Shown here: positions 39,701 to 52,383 of the stretch, piece by piece
Position numbering within the stretch: the first letter of the stretch is position 1
Layout of the letters: each line of letters starts with the position of its first letter
From: Bradysia coprophila
Lineage: Eukaryota; Arthropoda; Insecta; Diptera; Sciaridae
Reading direction: 5' to 3'
Assembly (NCBI RefSeq): GCF_014529535.1
Contig: NW_023503423.1
Coordinates: 3,024,473 to 3,088,472, forward strand
Length of the DNA stretch: 64,000 nucleotides
Made by a program: the position numbers and the translations under genes
Notes under the pieces: generated by a model
What the model was told of the DNA's origin: nothing
What the model saw: the letters and a program-made list of their open reading frames with translations, nothing else
Databases searched by the model: none

Positions 39701-41400
39701 GTTGAGATAACATACATATGGCAAAACACATGGCAGTTTTACACAGGTTTTATAAAATCCAGACAAGTGCGCACCATTTGCGCTCTATTACACTACTCGT
39801 CACCTCTATACTTAAGAACCTTACAAAAATGATGATCTACTTCTAGTTTTACTTTTGTGCGACGTGGATTAAAACCTAAATCGTCTAACATGGCCCAAAG
39901 AGACTAAGTGACTGAGATCTGGGATTTGATTAAAACGAAACTTTTGATCAGTGTGCATGGTGGTTGCATGCATTTAATAATCAGATTTGAATTAGAATTC
40001 GAGATCATTTAGAAGTGGCTGAACTACTAGTACATTAGAAGTGAAACTTTGGAAGCAGGTACAAGCACGTCGTTTCTGTGAGAAATATTCGACAAAATAC
40101 TAAGGCTCGCTAAATGAACCTTGTAGTCTAGTAGATTTTCGTATATGGCCCATTCCAGCAAAAAAGTGAATAGTGTTGTCCACATTACATATATATGTTG
40201 CGGTTGACATAGACTTAACTCCGAGGGGGAAACAACACGAGCGAATGGTGGGACAGTGTTCAGCGAATAATGAACGAATAAAGGCGAATCATGAGCGAAT
40301 GAAGACGAATAATGGGGAAATAATAGTCGAATAATGGGCGAATGGCCGAACGGTGGGACAAGATTTTCCATTGTTGTTTCTCCCTCGCTTAACTCAGTTA
40401 CGCCCCTGCTGCATCCTGAGTACTCAAATTTTGTGAAAGCGGGCATATCCAAACCTGCAAACGTTTTCCCAGAAAAGTGTTTTCTCGACTTTTCGGAAGC
40501 AGGGCCAGAGTGAGGTCAGCCGTTCATGTCAGATTTTGCGATTTCATAAAAATGCATGTCACGTTAACCGATAATTTGTGGGTTTTGTTTCTTCGCCGTT
40601 CATACACATAACACATGTTAACCGATAATGTCTCCGTTATAAAGTTGTGAAAATTGTTGGAAGTCTCGTCAAATTTTGAATATTGTCGATGTAGCACCTG
40701 TAAAATCATAATTTTTCTTTGACAGGGATGTAAAGTGGCCTCTCCCTACCTAGGGAAAAGTCTATACATCGCTCGTAAAGTGAAACTTTACGCAACACTC
40801 GGGAAAGAAATTGAAGCCCTCGGACACTTTCACTCATCTGGATACGAAATATCAAATTACTTCCCCGGTACAGTAATTTTTCTTTCTTTCTTGTATTTGA
40901 TAACATTTAAACTTCAAACCGTCCATGTCAGCGCGTAAACCATTTTCAGCGTCATGATCATGGGCATATACCGATCTGTGACTTTGAGTGTGATAAACAA
41001 CATCATTGGATTCATCACCAATGATGGTCCATTGAAAAAAGGGGCGTTAGATATGCAAACTACGTCTGCTGTTCATGTCTAAAAAACCTAATTCCTATCA
41101 ACTGGTCTCTCTTTTTTTAATAGTTTGCATTATATCAACAATTGTTATCAAAATGAAATTATGAAAAAAAAAATTGGTCGGAAAAAACTTCGCTGTAACA
41201 ACAAACAATAAATCATTCCAAGCGAGAAGCATAAACATCACACTCGCAATAACATTTCAATCGTCAACGTTTTTCAATGAATTTTAACCAATGCTTCAAT
41301 AATCGCTGTATATATCGCATCGCGAAAACTTGACTGAGTTGGTGTGATTGGGGCTTCAATTAAAAAAAACAAACTTCAGTAAAATGAATCGCTACTGAAA
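39701..41400. other. Gene-free region upstream of FucTA
   Basis: A short irregular tandem repeat of GCGAATAATG(A/G) type occupies about 40255-40360. No gene recognised. The open frame of 141 codons on the minus strand (40027-40452) crosses that repeat and has no known motif. Confidence 0.4.
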
Positions 41401-41409
41401 GTATATATA
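41400..41409 (+). promoter_or_regulatory. TATA box of FucTA
   Basis: AAAGTATATATAAACAATAGC lies about 305 bp upstream of the start codon, predicting a transcription start near 41435 and a 5' UTR of roughly 280 nt. Confidence 0.45.
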
Positions 41410-41712
41410 AACAATAGCAAAACGTTTCGCTGAAACACGGTGGTATTGTACCTTAGTTTAATTTAAACATTTATCAATAAAATTAAAATAAAATTAAAGC
41501 GAAATCAAGTCTGAAGTGTATATTGTAAATAATAGTCAGCAGTTCGTTTGTTCGTTCTCAATAATAATTGCCCGGCGGAATATTACAATAATTTTTGCTC
41601 TGATGTGATATAAAGTGAAAAAAAATTCTTTTCCTTTTAGATATACGATGTGATTTCAACAAGTGCAAAAAAAAACTAAAACCCTGGACCGGACTGCAAA
41701 TTCTTGATAAAT

Positions 41713-44700
41713 ATGAGATTGCCGAAATTTTCCATTAAACGGTGTTTTCTTCTTACTCTTGGTTTTGCTGTATTGGTTATATTCGGTTTTAGTTTAAGGT
41801 AAGCCGAACATTGTATTATCTAGATATATTAGTTAACGTAACTGGCAAAGCACTGCGAGTTTTGGAAGCAGTGAAAACAATTCCAGAAATCGAAAAAAAA
41901 ATCACCTTCAGAGACCGAACGGACTAAATCGTAATGGATTAAATGATGGGTGACATAACTACACGGTCAATATCGTCAGTAACGATAGTATCGTTTTTTG
42001 GACGATAGTATCGTTTTTTAGACGATAGTATACAGGACGATAATATCGTCTAAAATTATAAATTTTAAAATATTTTCAGGACGATATTATCGTTTTCTTG
42101 ACGATATTATCGTTTAAAAAAACGATAATATCGTTTATAAACGATAATATCGTTTTTTGGACGATACTATCGTTTTTTTTGATGATACTATCGTCTAACA
42201 AACGATATTGTCGTTCAAAAAACGATAATATCGTTTTTTTGACGATAATATCGTCCTGGATGAAAATATCAGCTGGACGATATTATCGTTATTTTCTTTT
42301 TCTGAACAAATTTATCGTTATTTTGGACGATATTATCGTCCTGGTCGATAATTTTTGGGACGATAATATCGTTTTTAATTAATTAATTTTTTTTAAAATT
42401 TGAGACGATAATATCGTCCAGGACGATAATATCGTTTTTAATTTATTTAAAATAAAAATTCTAGACGTTTTGGACGATATTATCGTACAGAAAACGAAAA
42501 TATCCATTAGATTTTCTAGAACGGTAATATCGTCCAGAAAACGATAATATCGTTTTTTGAACGATAATATCGACAATAAAACGATACTATCGTCCAGACA
42601 ATATTTTAGAATTTTTCAATTTAGACGATATTATCGTCCTGGATGAAAATTTTTTGGACGATAATATCGTTTTTAGACGATAGTATCGTCCAAAAAAACG
42701 ATAATATCGTTTCTGACGATATTGACGGTGTGGAAATGTCCCGCCATCGATTAAATCCCCGAGCACGACTTCTCCCATCTATTCCCATACGATTTTGTCA
42801 TAGAAGTGTCCCCAGAGGTGGTACACTGTTCATGCTATTCACATATATATTTTGTCGAAGGGTCTAGGGGGTGAGTGTCCCTCGCTTCAAAATGCTAAAA
42901 AAAATCAAAAAGGGATGACATTTTCCCGTGATCTACCTGTCTTAAATCGTTCGATACTTCGATTGTGTCCTTGAGAGGTTTCTCTTATAAAACAGCTGAC
43001 CGAAACCCATTTTCTACGATTGGCTACGGAAGCATCTACGATGAACTATGAGAAGTTGAAATGTTTTTGTGCTCATCATATATGCTGCCAAGTTCTTGTA
43101 AGACCTTGCTATGAAAGTACGTGAAATTACCTTTCTAATGACACTCTACACGACCTTGTACGTCTCGTGCAACTGGAGAAACTTCAGTCCGAAAAGTGCA
43201 TGTTTTCGGTTTTGATTACAGCAGAAGTGTCGAGGAACTTTTTTAGAAAGCGGTTTTGGCTTTTAGGGTCGAATTAATCCCTCTGAATCCTGTCTGGATT
43301 TTTGCTTGTTCTGGTATCTTACTGAACAAAAACTTTGTCCAGGGTCAAGTTAATAGAGACAATCACTGCTCTACATCGAAAAAAAAACTTTGTGGAAAAG
43401 AGATGCAAGATAGTCATGTATGAAATTCTCTGATAGACTCTCACGAAATCGTGTATTTTTCACGAATTCTATTATGCGTTTTAGGGCAGACCACTCTAAA
43501 CAGAGCCTAGTTTTGAGAAAATTGATTTTCTCAATTACAGTCAGCGGCAGTGAAATTTCAGCATGAATTTGCTTCAGCTGTTTTTCAGCTGATCAACAGT
43601 CTTTATACGATTTCACCACTACCTGCAGCAGCTTCAACCATATAAATAAGTATAAACAGTTTTGATTGTTTGTGTGGATCAGCTGAAGCCATATCGAGCT
43701 GAAATTTCACTGCCTCTGACTGTAGCCGAAATTTCTCAAATCTACCAGAATTTGGTAAAATTTGCAAATTTGGAAAATTATCCGAAAACAATATCTCAAA
43801 AATAGGCCCTGACATTTGCCCTATCTGTTGTAGGGTACACATAATGTCTTAAAAGCCAAGTTAAGAAACTAACTCCAGAATCAATATTCCAGAGAAAATG
43901 ATTTCTGGAAAACGAAAGACATTCCCAACACAATCGAGCATGAGTTCGCAAAGGTGGAGACTGAAATCAAACCTAATGATAAGTCTGGGCTGTCGCAAAT
44001 GTTACACGTAAGTGCACCAAACGAGTTCTATCTATTATTTTGTAAAATGATTTACTGACACCGAATTCTATGCTCAAAAACCCAGAGTACAACTCAACAG
44101 TCATCACAGATCGTCAACATGATAACGGAGGAGTATCATGACGAAACTCCTGCACCGAATGACTTCGGAACCACTCTACAGAAGCCATGGTATTTCAGTG
44201 GAGGCAAACGGTATCCGTTCGAGGCGAAAGTGAAGCGTAAGACGCATAAACGATTAGCCAAACTGTATCCGTTCGAAGATCAATGGACTGATCGGATAAC
44301 GAATCAGTTGATGTTCGTTCCGCCGAATTACGACAAAATCAAAATGAGTGGCCATTTGAAAACCATTCTACTGTACAATGGTCTGGGACCTTGGAATGTG
44401 AAACAAGGTAATTTCGACTGATTTGACGAATTTATTTATCGCATACGGTTTCCATGTATTGCTAGAGTTAAACGATTTCACCTAGAGATATAATGGATGT
44501 GCAAGCCAAATTATGTCTCTAGGTGAATGGGTAATGGACCAATGTTATTTCCTATAAAATAGGTCGTGACGTTTTTCTGACTTCAAAGTGTCCGGTGAAT
44601 ACATGCCGAATAACAGCCAATCGTGATGAAATCAACAAAGCTGACCTAGTTCTCTACAAGGATCATTTCATTCCGACTGGTGTCGCACGACCAGCAAAAC

Positions 44701-46375
44701 AGATTTTCATGCTGTACTTCCTCGAATGCCCGTATCACACGCAACACATTAAATTCCCGGATGCCTTCAACTGGACATCAACGTATCGGTAATTCATTTG
44801 ATGTTGATGATTTGACGGGATTTGGGGGACGAAACGATAGAATAGTACATTGAGGTGCGGGAAAACAGGAAAAGTAGGAAAATATGCAATTTTTATTCCT
44901 TTCTCGCTAATAGCTACTGATCGACCTACCAGATTATCCTACAACTTTAGATATATAGCAAACGCTCTTTGAGCGAAAACATTCAGAAAATACGCTTAAA
45001 AAAACGAGTGAAGAACAGGCAAAACCAAAACGCTGTTACGGGAACTTGACTCCAAACTTCTGTCGCTGTTTTAAAAGACATCCCGTTGAGTCGCGACAAT
45101 GTTGTTACGCTAGAAAGTTGGGTGGGCAGGAAAAACAGAGGTAAACAACGTATAACTCTTATGTGGGGTCTCAAAACAGTCGGCGTATTTGCCTGTTACC
45201 GTGTGCGATATGTCAAATGAAAGGTATTGACAAGATGAAACAAAATATTAAATTTTTAAGAAAATCAGTTTTGTGCACAGTTCGCACTATTGGCGAGAGA
45301 GCATGGAAAGTAAGGCATGTTTTCCTACTTCTCGTGTTTCCCGCACCTCTCTGCGAAATTTTTTGTTGAGACGGATTGTATTTTGAGCCGAAGGTGAAGA
45401 ACGTCGAAACAAAAAATTTACCAGCAAGACAGTGCGGTGCTCTGTTGTCTTGCGACCTGAAAATGCGAAAAGCAAGTTTTTGATTACCACAGTAATGAGT
45501 CGTTTTCCGGCAGCAAGACAACAAAGCACATAGCCATCTTCACAATCTTAATCGAATCACACTAGACGTGGCGGAATACCAATTAAATATTAATTTCTGC
45601 TGTAGGAAAGACAGTGACATTGTGGCACCGTATGAAAAATGGGAGTATTACGATCCACGAGTGAAGCAAATGGAACAGGATCGAAATTATGCATTAAATA
45701 AGACCAGAAAGGTAGCTTGGTTCGTTTCCAATTGTGGTGCAAGGAATGGTCGTTTGCAATTTGCTCACGAATTACAAAAACATATCCAAGTAAAATCAGT
45801 TGTTGTGCCGTTTGTCTGCAGAATTTAAAAAAAAATTCAAATTCCCACTTTTCCCGCAGGTCGACATATACGGATCTTGTGGTCAATTTAAATGTTCTCG
45901 CAGTACAGCCAACAAATGCTTCGACATACTCGACCGTGACTACAAATTCTATTTAGCCTTCGAAAATTCCAATTGTCGCGACTACATCACCGAAAAGTTC
46001 TTCGTCAACGCATTGAATCGAAACATACTTCCAATTGTTATGGGCGCCCGGCCCGAAGACTATGAAATGGCCGCCCCGTATCGGTCGTACTTGCATGTCG
46101 ACGAATTCGCGTCGGCCAAAGAATTGGCCGACTATTTGCACATATTGGACCAGAACGATGAGCTGTACAATTCGTACTTTAAGTGGAAGGGAACGGGTGA
46201 ATTTATAAACACATTCTGGTGGTGTCGCGTCTGCGCGATGCTGCACGACGAGGAATCGTTGAATCGACCGAAGTGGTACAATGATGTGAACGACTGGTGG
46301 CGAGGTGTTGGTGTCTGCACGAATGGTTCCTGGCGAAACTATCAAGCTCGCAAAGATGTTATGAGTGACGATTAG
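41713..46375 (+). CDS. FucTA: Core alpha-1,3-fucosyltransferase A (GT10 family)
   Basis: Six exons: 41713-41798, 43893-44007, 44086-44407, 44563-44788, 45606-45789, 45860-46375. They total 1449 nt, 482 aa, all in phase. It is a Golgi type II enzyme that transfers fucose from GDP-fucose to the innermost GlcNAc of N-glycans; in insects this creates the HRP epitope. Visible signs are an N-terminal signal anchor (RCFLLTLGFAVLVIFGFSL, residues 10-28), the stem, CPVNTCRIT, RPAKQIFMLYFLECPYHTQ, FNWTSTYR, VAPYEKW, VAWFVSNCGARN, VDIYGSCG and the donor-binding motif FENSNCRDYITEKFF followed by PIVMGA, then a long C-terminus with WWCRVCAMLH. The FENS..DY.TEK.. motif is diagnostic for GT10. Length resembles Drosophila FucTA (about 500 aa). 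Intron 1 is 2.1 kb and full of mobile elements. Confidence 0.92.
41961..42731. mobile_element. 771-bp element made of ACGATAATATCGT palindromes, in FucTA intron 1
   Basis: The ends ACACGGTCAATATCGTCAG and (right, complement) ACACCGTCAATATCGTCAG bound an interior that is almost wholly an irregular array of self-complementary ACGATA(A/T)TATCGT units joined by T- or A-runs. Every unit is its own inverted repeat, so RNA or single-stranded DNA from either strand would fold extensively. It is non-coding. The same terminus is found at 10941-11008. Confidence 0.88.
42965..43285. mobile_element. Partial copy of the 14574-15535 palindrome family
   Basis: CATCTACGATGAACTATGAG, GAAATTACCTTTCTAATGAC, ACACGACCTTGTACGTCTCG and the end GGTTTTGGCTTTTAGGGTCG match one arm of the 962-bp element in order. 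The opposite arm is absent. Confidence 0.75.
43538..43722. mobile_element. Tc1/mariner-type MITE with TA target site
   Basis: Inverted ends CAGTCAGCGGCAGTGAAATT and (complement) CAGTCAGAGGCAGTGAAATT lie between TA dinucleotides. CAGT-type ends and a TA duplication fit Tc1/mariner. The interior has TTCAGCTG palindromes and is non-coding. Relatives are at 10012-10080 and 47784-47905. Confidence 0.82.
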
Positions 46376-46972
46376 AAAAAGTGATTTTAGTTTTAACTAA
46401 AGTTTTGAATTTTTTGTTTGTTTATTTTTAACGAACAAAAAACAAATTTAGAATTTAACTGAAGATGTTTAAATATTGTTAAATATTGTAGTGACACAGA
46501 CGACGAAGAAGAAGGTGCACTTTCAATGACTAATGTGTTACGACTGCTAGTGAATGTAGTGCGCTAAAAACAAACGAAGAAATAATGATACCGAAAGATG
46601 GACATGATAAAGAAGCAATTAAATCCAAAAAAAAATTAACTGAGAACGTACAAAACTAATCAGTGTGCGCACATTATGGCTATACACAATTTTATTTACA
46701 AAATCTTCAAAGACACCTCATCAAACTGTGATTAACGGTCTACACTGCCTCTGCAAAACTTTAGCTTTCCATTCCAATAACTATTTCATCGCTTTGTTCG
46801 AATTTGATGGAGTAGGTAGTACATACGTTGTTATACGCTAGACCATTAATAACTGTTATGCCCTGTAGTGAATTCAATAACTGTTCTTGTTCCTGATTTA
46901 TGTAGTGTTTGCGTTGCTGATGATAAAAATCTTAAAAGGAGCTTTCGAAGTAACAATGAAAACTTCAGGTGA
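46376..46972. other. FucTA 3' region and intergenic
   Basis: The 3' UTR is AT-rich; a weak ATTAAA occurs near 46618. No gene recognised. Confidence 0.35.
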
Positions 46973-47310
46973 CCGCACGGAAAAAACTCAAAATGTTGAT
47001 GTACGTTTGAGTCGATCACGTTTTACGTGTGGGTCGCAAATGCTACGTCTCGTACGTAGTATGTACATCGAAGTCGTAAAATTCTACGTCTACATCGTAC
47101 AATAAACGGCTGAGTGAACCATTGGTTTTGTCCTCACTCAACTACAATGTACAAAACCAATGGTTCACTCAGTCGTTTATTGTACGATTTAGACGTAAAA
47201 TTTCACGACTTCGATGTACATACTACGTAGGAGATGTAGTATTTGCGACTCACACGTAAATCGTGATCGAATCAGACGTACATTGACATTTTCCGTTTTT
47301 TTCCGTGCGG
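46973..47310. mobile_element. 338-bp foldback MITE with CCGCACGGAAAAAA ends
   Basis: Arms of about 155 bp are inverted copies around a spacer of about 20 bp; the ends CCGCACGGAAAAAACTCA and TTTTTCCGTGCGG pair, as do AACCATTGGTTTTGT and ACAAAACCAATGGTT near the centre. Arm sequence is rich in TACGT-type steps. No clear target duplication. Non-coding. Confidence 0.85.
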
Positions 47311-47783
47311 AGACTACACCTAACTGTTAAAGTCTTGTCCACGCAACTCTTGAAGTTTCGTATCCCTCTAAAATGCACCGATTTTTGTTACAAAATTAAT
47401 TTGGTTTACAAAATACGGACACCTACTTTTACCGATTCTACAGCCGCCAAAAGTGTGACACCGTTCGTAGCTGCGATCTGAAAAAAATGGTCTGAGTTAC
47501 CTGGTAGCTAGAACCATATGTTTGGTCCTCATTTCCAATCAACAGGATCTATTGGGTATTGGGTAAAATATTGGGTTGGCCATCTCGAATTTTTATGTTG
47601 GCAGCTGCACGGATTGACGTTTGAACAGAAAGTGTGAAGAAGAAAAGATCAGTGCACTTTAGAGGCATACCGTAGAACAATGTTCTGCTTAGAATGATTG
47701 TTTAAATCGCTTAACTTACAATAATTGTCTCGACTAATTTTTAAACGTGCAGGCGACGACTTAGAAATAGATCACGCATTTCG
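47311..47783. other. Intergenic DNA, no gene recognised
   Basis: No motif seen. Confidence 0.3.
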
Positions 47784-47905
47784 TTTCAGCTGATCCGCTC
47801 ATTACGAAACTAAAGTATTTTTACGTGCGTGTAACTATTTCACCAGTATAAACAAGTGTAAGTGTTTGAGTGGATCAGATGTTTAACAGCTGAAACAAAA
47901 TTCTG
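47784..47905. mobile_element. Diverged relative of the 43538-43722 MITE
   Basis: GTTTCAGCTGATCC at the left and GGATCAGATG..CAGCTGAAAC at the right, with TATTTCACCAGTATAAACAA inside, resemble the interior of 43538-43722. The outer CAGTCAG ends are gone. Confidence 0.55.
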
Positions 47906-49493
47906 CACTTGTTTCAAAGTTGTCGACTGTTAAACATTATTATCAGCAAAAAATAGTTTTCCATCAGTATGACCCTAAAATACGTCCATTTTTACCAAAC
48001 TTAATTGAATCTATCCAAAATTTAGGCAGTACAGCCGCCAAAATCGTATTATCCAAACAGGGGCGCTCTGAAAAATCTAGTTTTATTCACGGCAATAATT
48101 TTATTTAATCTGCCAAGTGAATATCTCGCAATAAATTCGTATTTTAACTTAAAATTTAAAAGTTTTAAGCTAAAAAAGCAACGTGTAGGAACCTGGGATG
48201 TTTGTAGATAATACATTTGGCCTCCGTAAAATATTTGGCAGCTGTCAGTTAAATTAAATAAAGTTTTAAAAAAAGGCGGGGATTGTTAGAGGTATACTGT
48301 AGAATATATGGCTGCTTAGAATAACATTTTTCGTAACTTTGGGGTTAAAGATTTGGTTAGCTCTCAAAGTTTCGCAATTAAAACGAAGTTGTTACTTGAG
48401 AAACGCCTCGACTTTTCTTCCATCATCTATTTTTCTACTGGAAATTGAAAAGTGTGCCCACTCTTTGTAAGAGTATTTCACCTCATTCACCGAGTGTGCA
48501 CTCTTTCTTGTGTGTTCTTTTAATAGATACTTAATTTCCTCATTTTTACTAATTACAAACATGAATAAACAGTCTCAAATTAGTATTTTATGTGTTGCGT
48601 GTAGCACATGGCAAAATGTACATATAGGATGCAAATTGGCATTGAAAAAATTGGCGTGTATTCAATGATCTAGAAATAAAAAAACGTTCATTTCGTTTCA
48701 CACAATTAACCCAGAAAAACGTTCACCTATAGACACACTGATGATGTTACACTGAATCAATTTTGTATAAATTATTTTCTAATTTTTATTTTTTATATTT
48801 TAGTTTTTAAAGCTGTGATATTTTCGTTTACTTCGCTCGAATGTTAATTAAGTGTAAAATACCATAAATGTCGGAACAGGTTGGATTTTCTTTAATAGAC
48901 CGAGAGCCCGGATGCATATTAATCTCTGAGAACGCAGTGGTTTTAAACAAGCGTGAAATTACATTGCCCGATGTGAAAAACATTTGTTCGAGCGCTAACA
49001 GGGCCCTAACGAGAGAGTTCCTTGTAGTGCTTATGTCGGCAGTCACACATCGTAGAATGTCCAAATTGGTTTCAAAATGAAGGTGTTAGAGTCGAATGAA
49101 GATGTAAATTAAAAAAAAAAGCATTTTCATTGGCAGGTCTGGCACGCTTGCATTTTCATATTGTCATGCCGCAGGACCTGTCAATAAAAAATTATTTTTC
49201 TTGTATTTTTATTGCCATAATCTTTCGACTAGGAACACCAATTTGGATATTCTACAATCTGTGACGACTGAGGTATACACCAGCACTTTATTCGTTTCGA
49301 CGCTCCTAATTCACCAAAATTGAAATGTTGTGGAACAAATGTTTTTCGTATCGGAGAATGTAACAATTTAGTATAGGTTTCAAACCGCGGCCTTATGAGG
49401 GACTGATGTGCAATTGAAAATGATCTGAAAGTACCTAAACCTGTTTCGACCTGATCTGACCTTTCAGATTGAGCTACTTTTTATCCGATTTGA
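47906..49493. other. Gene-poor 1.6 kb with one short frame and one hairpin
   Basis: A 70-aa frame at 48868-49080 (MSEQVGFSLIDREPGCILIS..., ending SANRALTREFLVVLMSAVTH and a short tail) has a protein-like composition and vaguely recalls a BEN-domain fragment. It lacks context and is not called as a gene. At 49133-49187, ATTGGCAGGTCTGGCA and TGCCGCAGGACCTGTCAAT form a hairpin of about 55 bp. Confidence 0.3.
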
Positions 49494-49639
49494 CCAATAC
49501 CCTCTTTAGCAAGCCAACTACATTTATTAAGGTGGTAGAAATTATAAATTAGTCAACAGTGCATGATGCTACAGACAATGAAGTAAGGTGGTATTTTGAC
49601 AATGTCAAAAGAGAATTGTTTTGCTAGAGAGAGTATTGG
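49494..49639. mobile_element. MITE of the 'CAATACTCTC' family, shortest copy
   Basis: CCAATACCCTCTTTAGCAAG at the left and TTGCTAGAGAGAGTATTGG at the right are inverted, with near-matching flanks ATTTGAC and GTTTGAC, consistent with the 7-bp duplication seen for the sibling at 30690. Interior TTAAGGTGGTAGAAA matches the other copies. Confidence 0.75.
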
Positions 49640-49881
49640 TTTGACCTATTCCGAGACCTTAAAAAATACTATCAATAAAGCAACAATTTTTTGATGAGAA
49701 AAAAACTGACATTACAGCATGATAACAACTGCTATAATACGAGGTCTCGATTGTCCTTTATTCTGTTCATTCGAAGAATGATTGATGTTTTATCGGAAGG
49801 ACTACGTACATGCATGTAAGTTTGAACCGAATCATTCCTAGAGTTAAAAGCTCCTTCATATGCCATCACGTTTACATGAAG

Positions 49882-50080
49882 CACAGCACTGTTTCTAGCA
49901 TGAACACTGAATTTACAAACGTCAAATTTGTAGGCTTTAGTGATAAGAGCGACCGCGTAGGATTGTTTGTGTTGTATGTTTTAACTCATTCAACGAAATC
50001 AACGCATCTATCTTTACAAAGGAAACGCAGTGTCTGAGCCTCCGAATATTTTCTATATTCATGCTAGGATCAGTGCTGTG
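49882..50080. mobile_element. MITE of the 'CACAGCACTG' family
   Basis: CACAGCACTGTTTCTAGCAT at the left and ATGCTAGGATCAGTGCTGTG at the right are inverted. Flanks CATGAAG and CTTGAAA agree at 5 of 7 positions. Non-coding. Confidence 0.78.
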
Positions 50081-51160
50081 CTTGAAACAATCCATCACTC
50101 GTCCCGTGTTAGTCAACCTCAAACCAAAATACCTCGAAATCTATTAGACCAACTTGGATTCGGTCCACAAGTAGATTATAAGATAGATGTTCCATGTTTT
50201 TCGTGAGTTTTATTGGTTTCGAGTTTTTTTTTCGGAAAAACGGGCCAGGTCATGGAAATCGACATATGTAATTTCTCACTTTAGTCCCTAGTCATGGATT
50301 TTATTGAAAGTCACATGGTGAAGGGTATGTGTTTATGTTTATTGGTTAAAAATCTAAGTACTCACCCTCATGTCACCAAATGTATATAATTTAAGGTATT
50401 TATCTCTCAAGACGTCTGCCTTCATTGGAAAACGAAATTGAATTGTAATATCGTTTCCGTGAAAGGTGTTTAAGACTGTAATAGGGGTCATTTTATGTAA
50501 TAAAATTAAAAATCAAAAAGTGTTGCGTAAATCTAATACCAATGCAATGAATCATAGTGAAACAAAAAGCAAAAAAAAAGCAGTGGAAAATGTAAATAAT
50601 AAAATTAAATGAGATGAGGATGTTGTATGCGAATTAGATGTAGTTAATAATATATTTGTACTTATACAAAACAAAAAAAAAGGTTAAATAAACAAAAAAA
50701 AACGATAAAAAACATGTTTTGGAAATTTTTAGGACAAACTGCGCGGATCTGGAAAAAGAACTCCTGTTTTGTTGAAGACATAATTTTAGAAAATTTAAAT
50801 TTTTAGAAATTCACAAAAATTCTTACAAAAATAGATCATTGTCAATGTCGTTTGAGATATCAAATGAGCTGTCTTTTTCACAAAGGTAACTACAATGTTA
50901 CAAAAATTTATATGGAGCTGTCATTGTTTGAGGTTAGCTTTGTGAAATTGACAACCCATATGACACTATTTTGAGAGAAGAAACCGTTATTTGCCACTGA
51001 TCTATTTCTCAATTTAGATAATTAGGAATTTAAAGAAATTTTTGGGAATTTTCAAGAAATAAATTTCTTTGAACAGCTCGCTTGTTCATTTCATTCGACA
51101 TGTGTGACAGTTGGGATCGTGTGTCTGACGTTTAAAAGGTCATGAAAATGATCTATAGAT
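50081..51160. other. 1.1 kb without a recognised gene
   Basis: A-rich runs, no conserved frame and no RNA gene seen. Confidence 0.35.
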
Positions 51161-51164
51161 CCAA

Positions 51165-51395
51165 GGTTCTGAAAGAACAGGTTAAGACAACCCTGAGTTG
51201 ATCACGAAGGCGGTGACACACAATAGCGTCACCGGCTGCGAAGTTTATATGTAAAATGGAACTTAACAAAAACAAAATTCTGAATTTTCGAGAAAAATAT
51301 TTTCTTCAAGTGGATTTCTTCCACTATCTGTTTATAAAATTTGGTGTCAACCGCCTTCGTGGTTGTCCCTGTTCTTTCAGATCATCTTCAAGATA
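51165..51395. repeat. Inverted repeat with CACGAAGGCGGTGACAC arms
   Basis: GAAAGAACAGG..GACAACCCTGAG..CACGAAGGCGGTGACAC on the left pairs with GTGTCAACCGCCTTCGTGGTTGTCCCTG..TTCTTTC on the right. It is probably a diverged foldback element; outer limits and target site were not resolved. Confidence 0.6.
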
Positions 51396-51671
51396 CGGTA
51401 CTTTCAGTCGTAAACTCACCTAAGTTTCGTTAAATGTTTCGTTCATTTATTCATTTGTATGACGCTTTTTTAACGTGGATGAATTTCAAACGGCCTTGAA
51501 GATGATCTATGGCAATCAATTGACAAATTTCTTTAGTTTCATTATCGCGTTTAAGCGTTTATTGCCAATCTGCAATGTTAAAAGTCCAGCACTGAGAATA
51601 GATTCACGACTCACGAGAGCATGGACTTCCAGACGGCAATGAGCGCAGGTATAACATTTGTAATGTTTGGA

Positions 51672-52383
51672 TCTTCTTCTTCTTCTCTTTCAGCCTGTTT
51701 CTATCCACTGCTGGATGTAGGCCTCTCCAATTTCTTTCCATTTCGTACGATCCATTGCCATTTGCTGCCAGTTTGTACCTGCAATATTCTTAATTCCGTT
51801 TGTCCATCTCTCTGGTGGTCTACCTATAGCTCGTCTTTTATATGGTCGCCACTTCATGATCTTTTTGGTCCAACGATCGTCTGTCCTTCTTGCAATATGT
51901 CCCGCCCAGCTCCATTTCAGAGATGCTATTCTTTCCATGACATCAACGACCCTGGTCTGTTGTCGAATCCATTGATTCGTCATTCTGTCTCTGAGTGTTA
52001 TTCCAAGCATACCATGGCTCTTTGTGTCACTCTCAATTTATCTTCGGATGCTTTCGTTAAAGTTAACGTTTCCGCTCCATAAGTGAGCACTGGAAGGACA
52101 CAAGTGTCGAAAACTTTGCGTTTCAGACTATTATTCATTTTGCTTTTGAAAATTAGTCTGAGTCTTCCGAACGCTGCCCATGCAAGACCAATCCTACGTC
52201 TTATTTCTGCAGTTTGGTTGTCCAGACCTAACTTCAGTTTATGTCCTAGATATACATAGCTGTCGACTCGTTCAATGACAGTGTCACCAATTTTGATTTC
52301 TCTATCGTCCCCGATGTTGGTCATGACTTCTGTTTTCGATAACTTCATCTTGAGGCCAACTTTGCTTGCCTCTTCACTTAACT
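51672..52383 (-). pseudogene. RTE-type LINE, copy 2: short 5'-truncated, frameshifted
   Basis: It carries the 3' GAA-repeat tail (CTTCTTCTTC on the plus strand) and the C-terminal third of the RT frame up to about KMNLSK. Relative to copies 1 and 3, about 7 bp are missing near 52010 (GCATACCATGG versus GCATACTCCGTTCCATGG), which shifts the frame between the two visible pieces (51690-52010 and 51998-52348). Homology stops at CTTCACTTAACT (52383). A dead insertion. Confidence 0.9.

Noticed and set aside
40027..40452. 141-codon minus-strand frame
   Set aside because: Runs through a short GCGAATAATG tandem repeat, has no signal, domain or splice support.
48868..49080. 70-aa frame reminiscent of a BEN-domain fragment
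   Set aside because: The resemblance is vague, there is no promoter, no neighbouring exon and no mobile-element context; left only as a remark.
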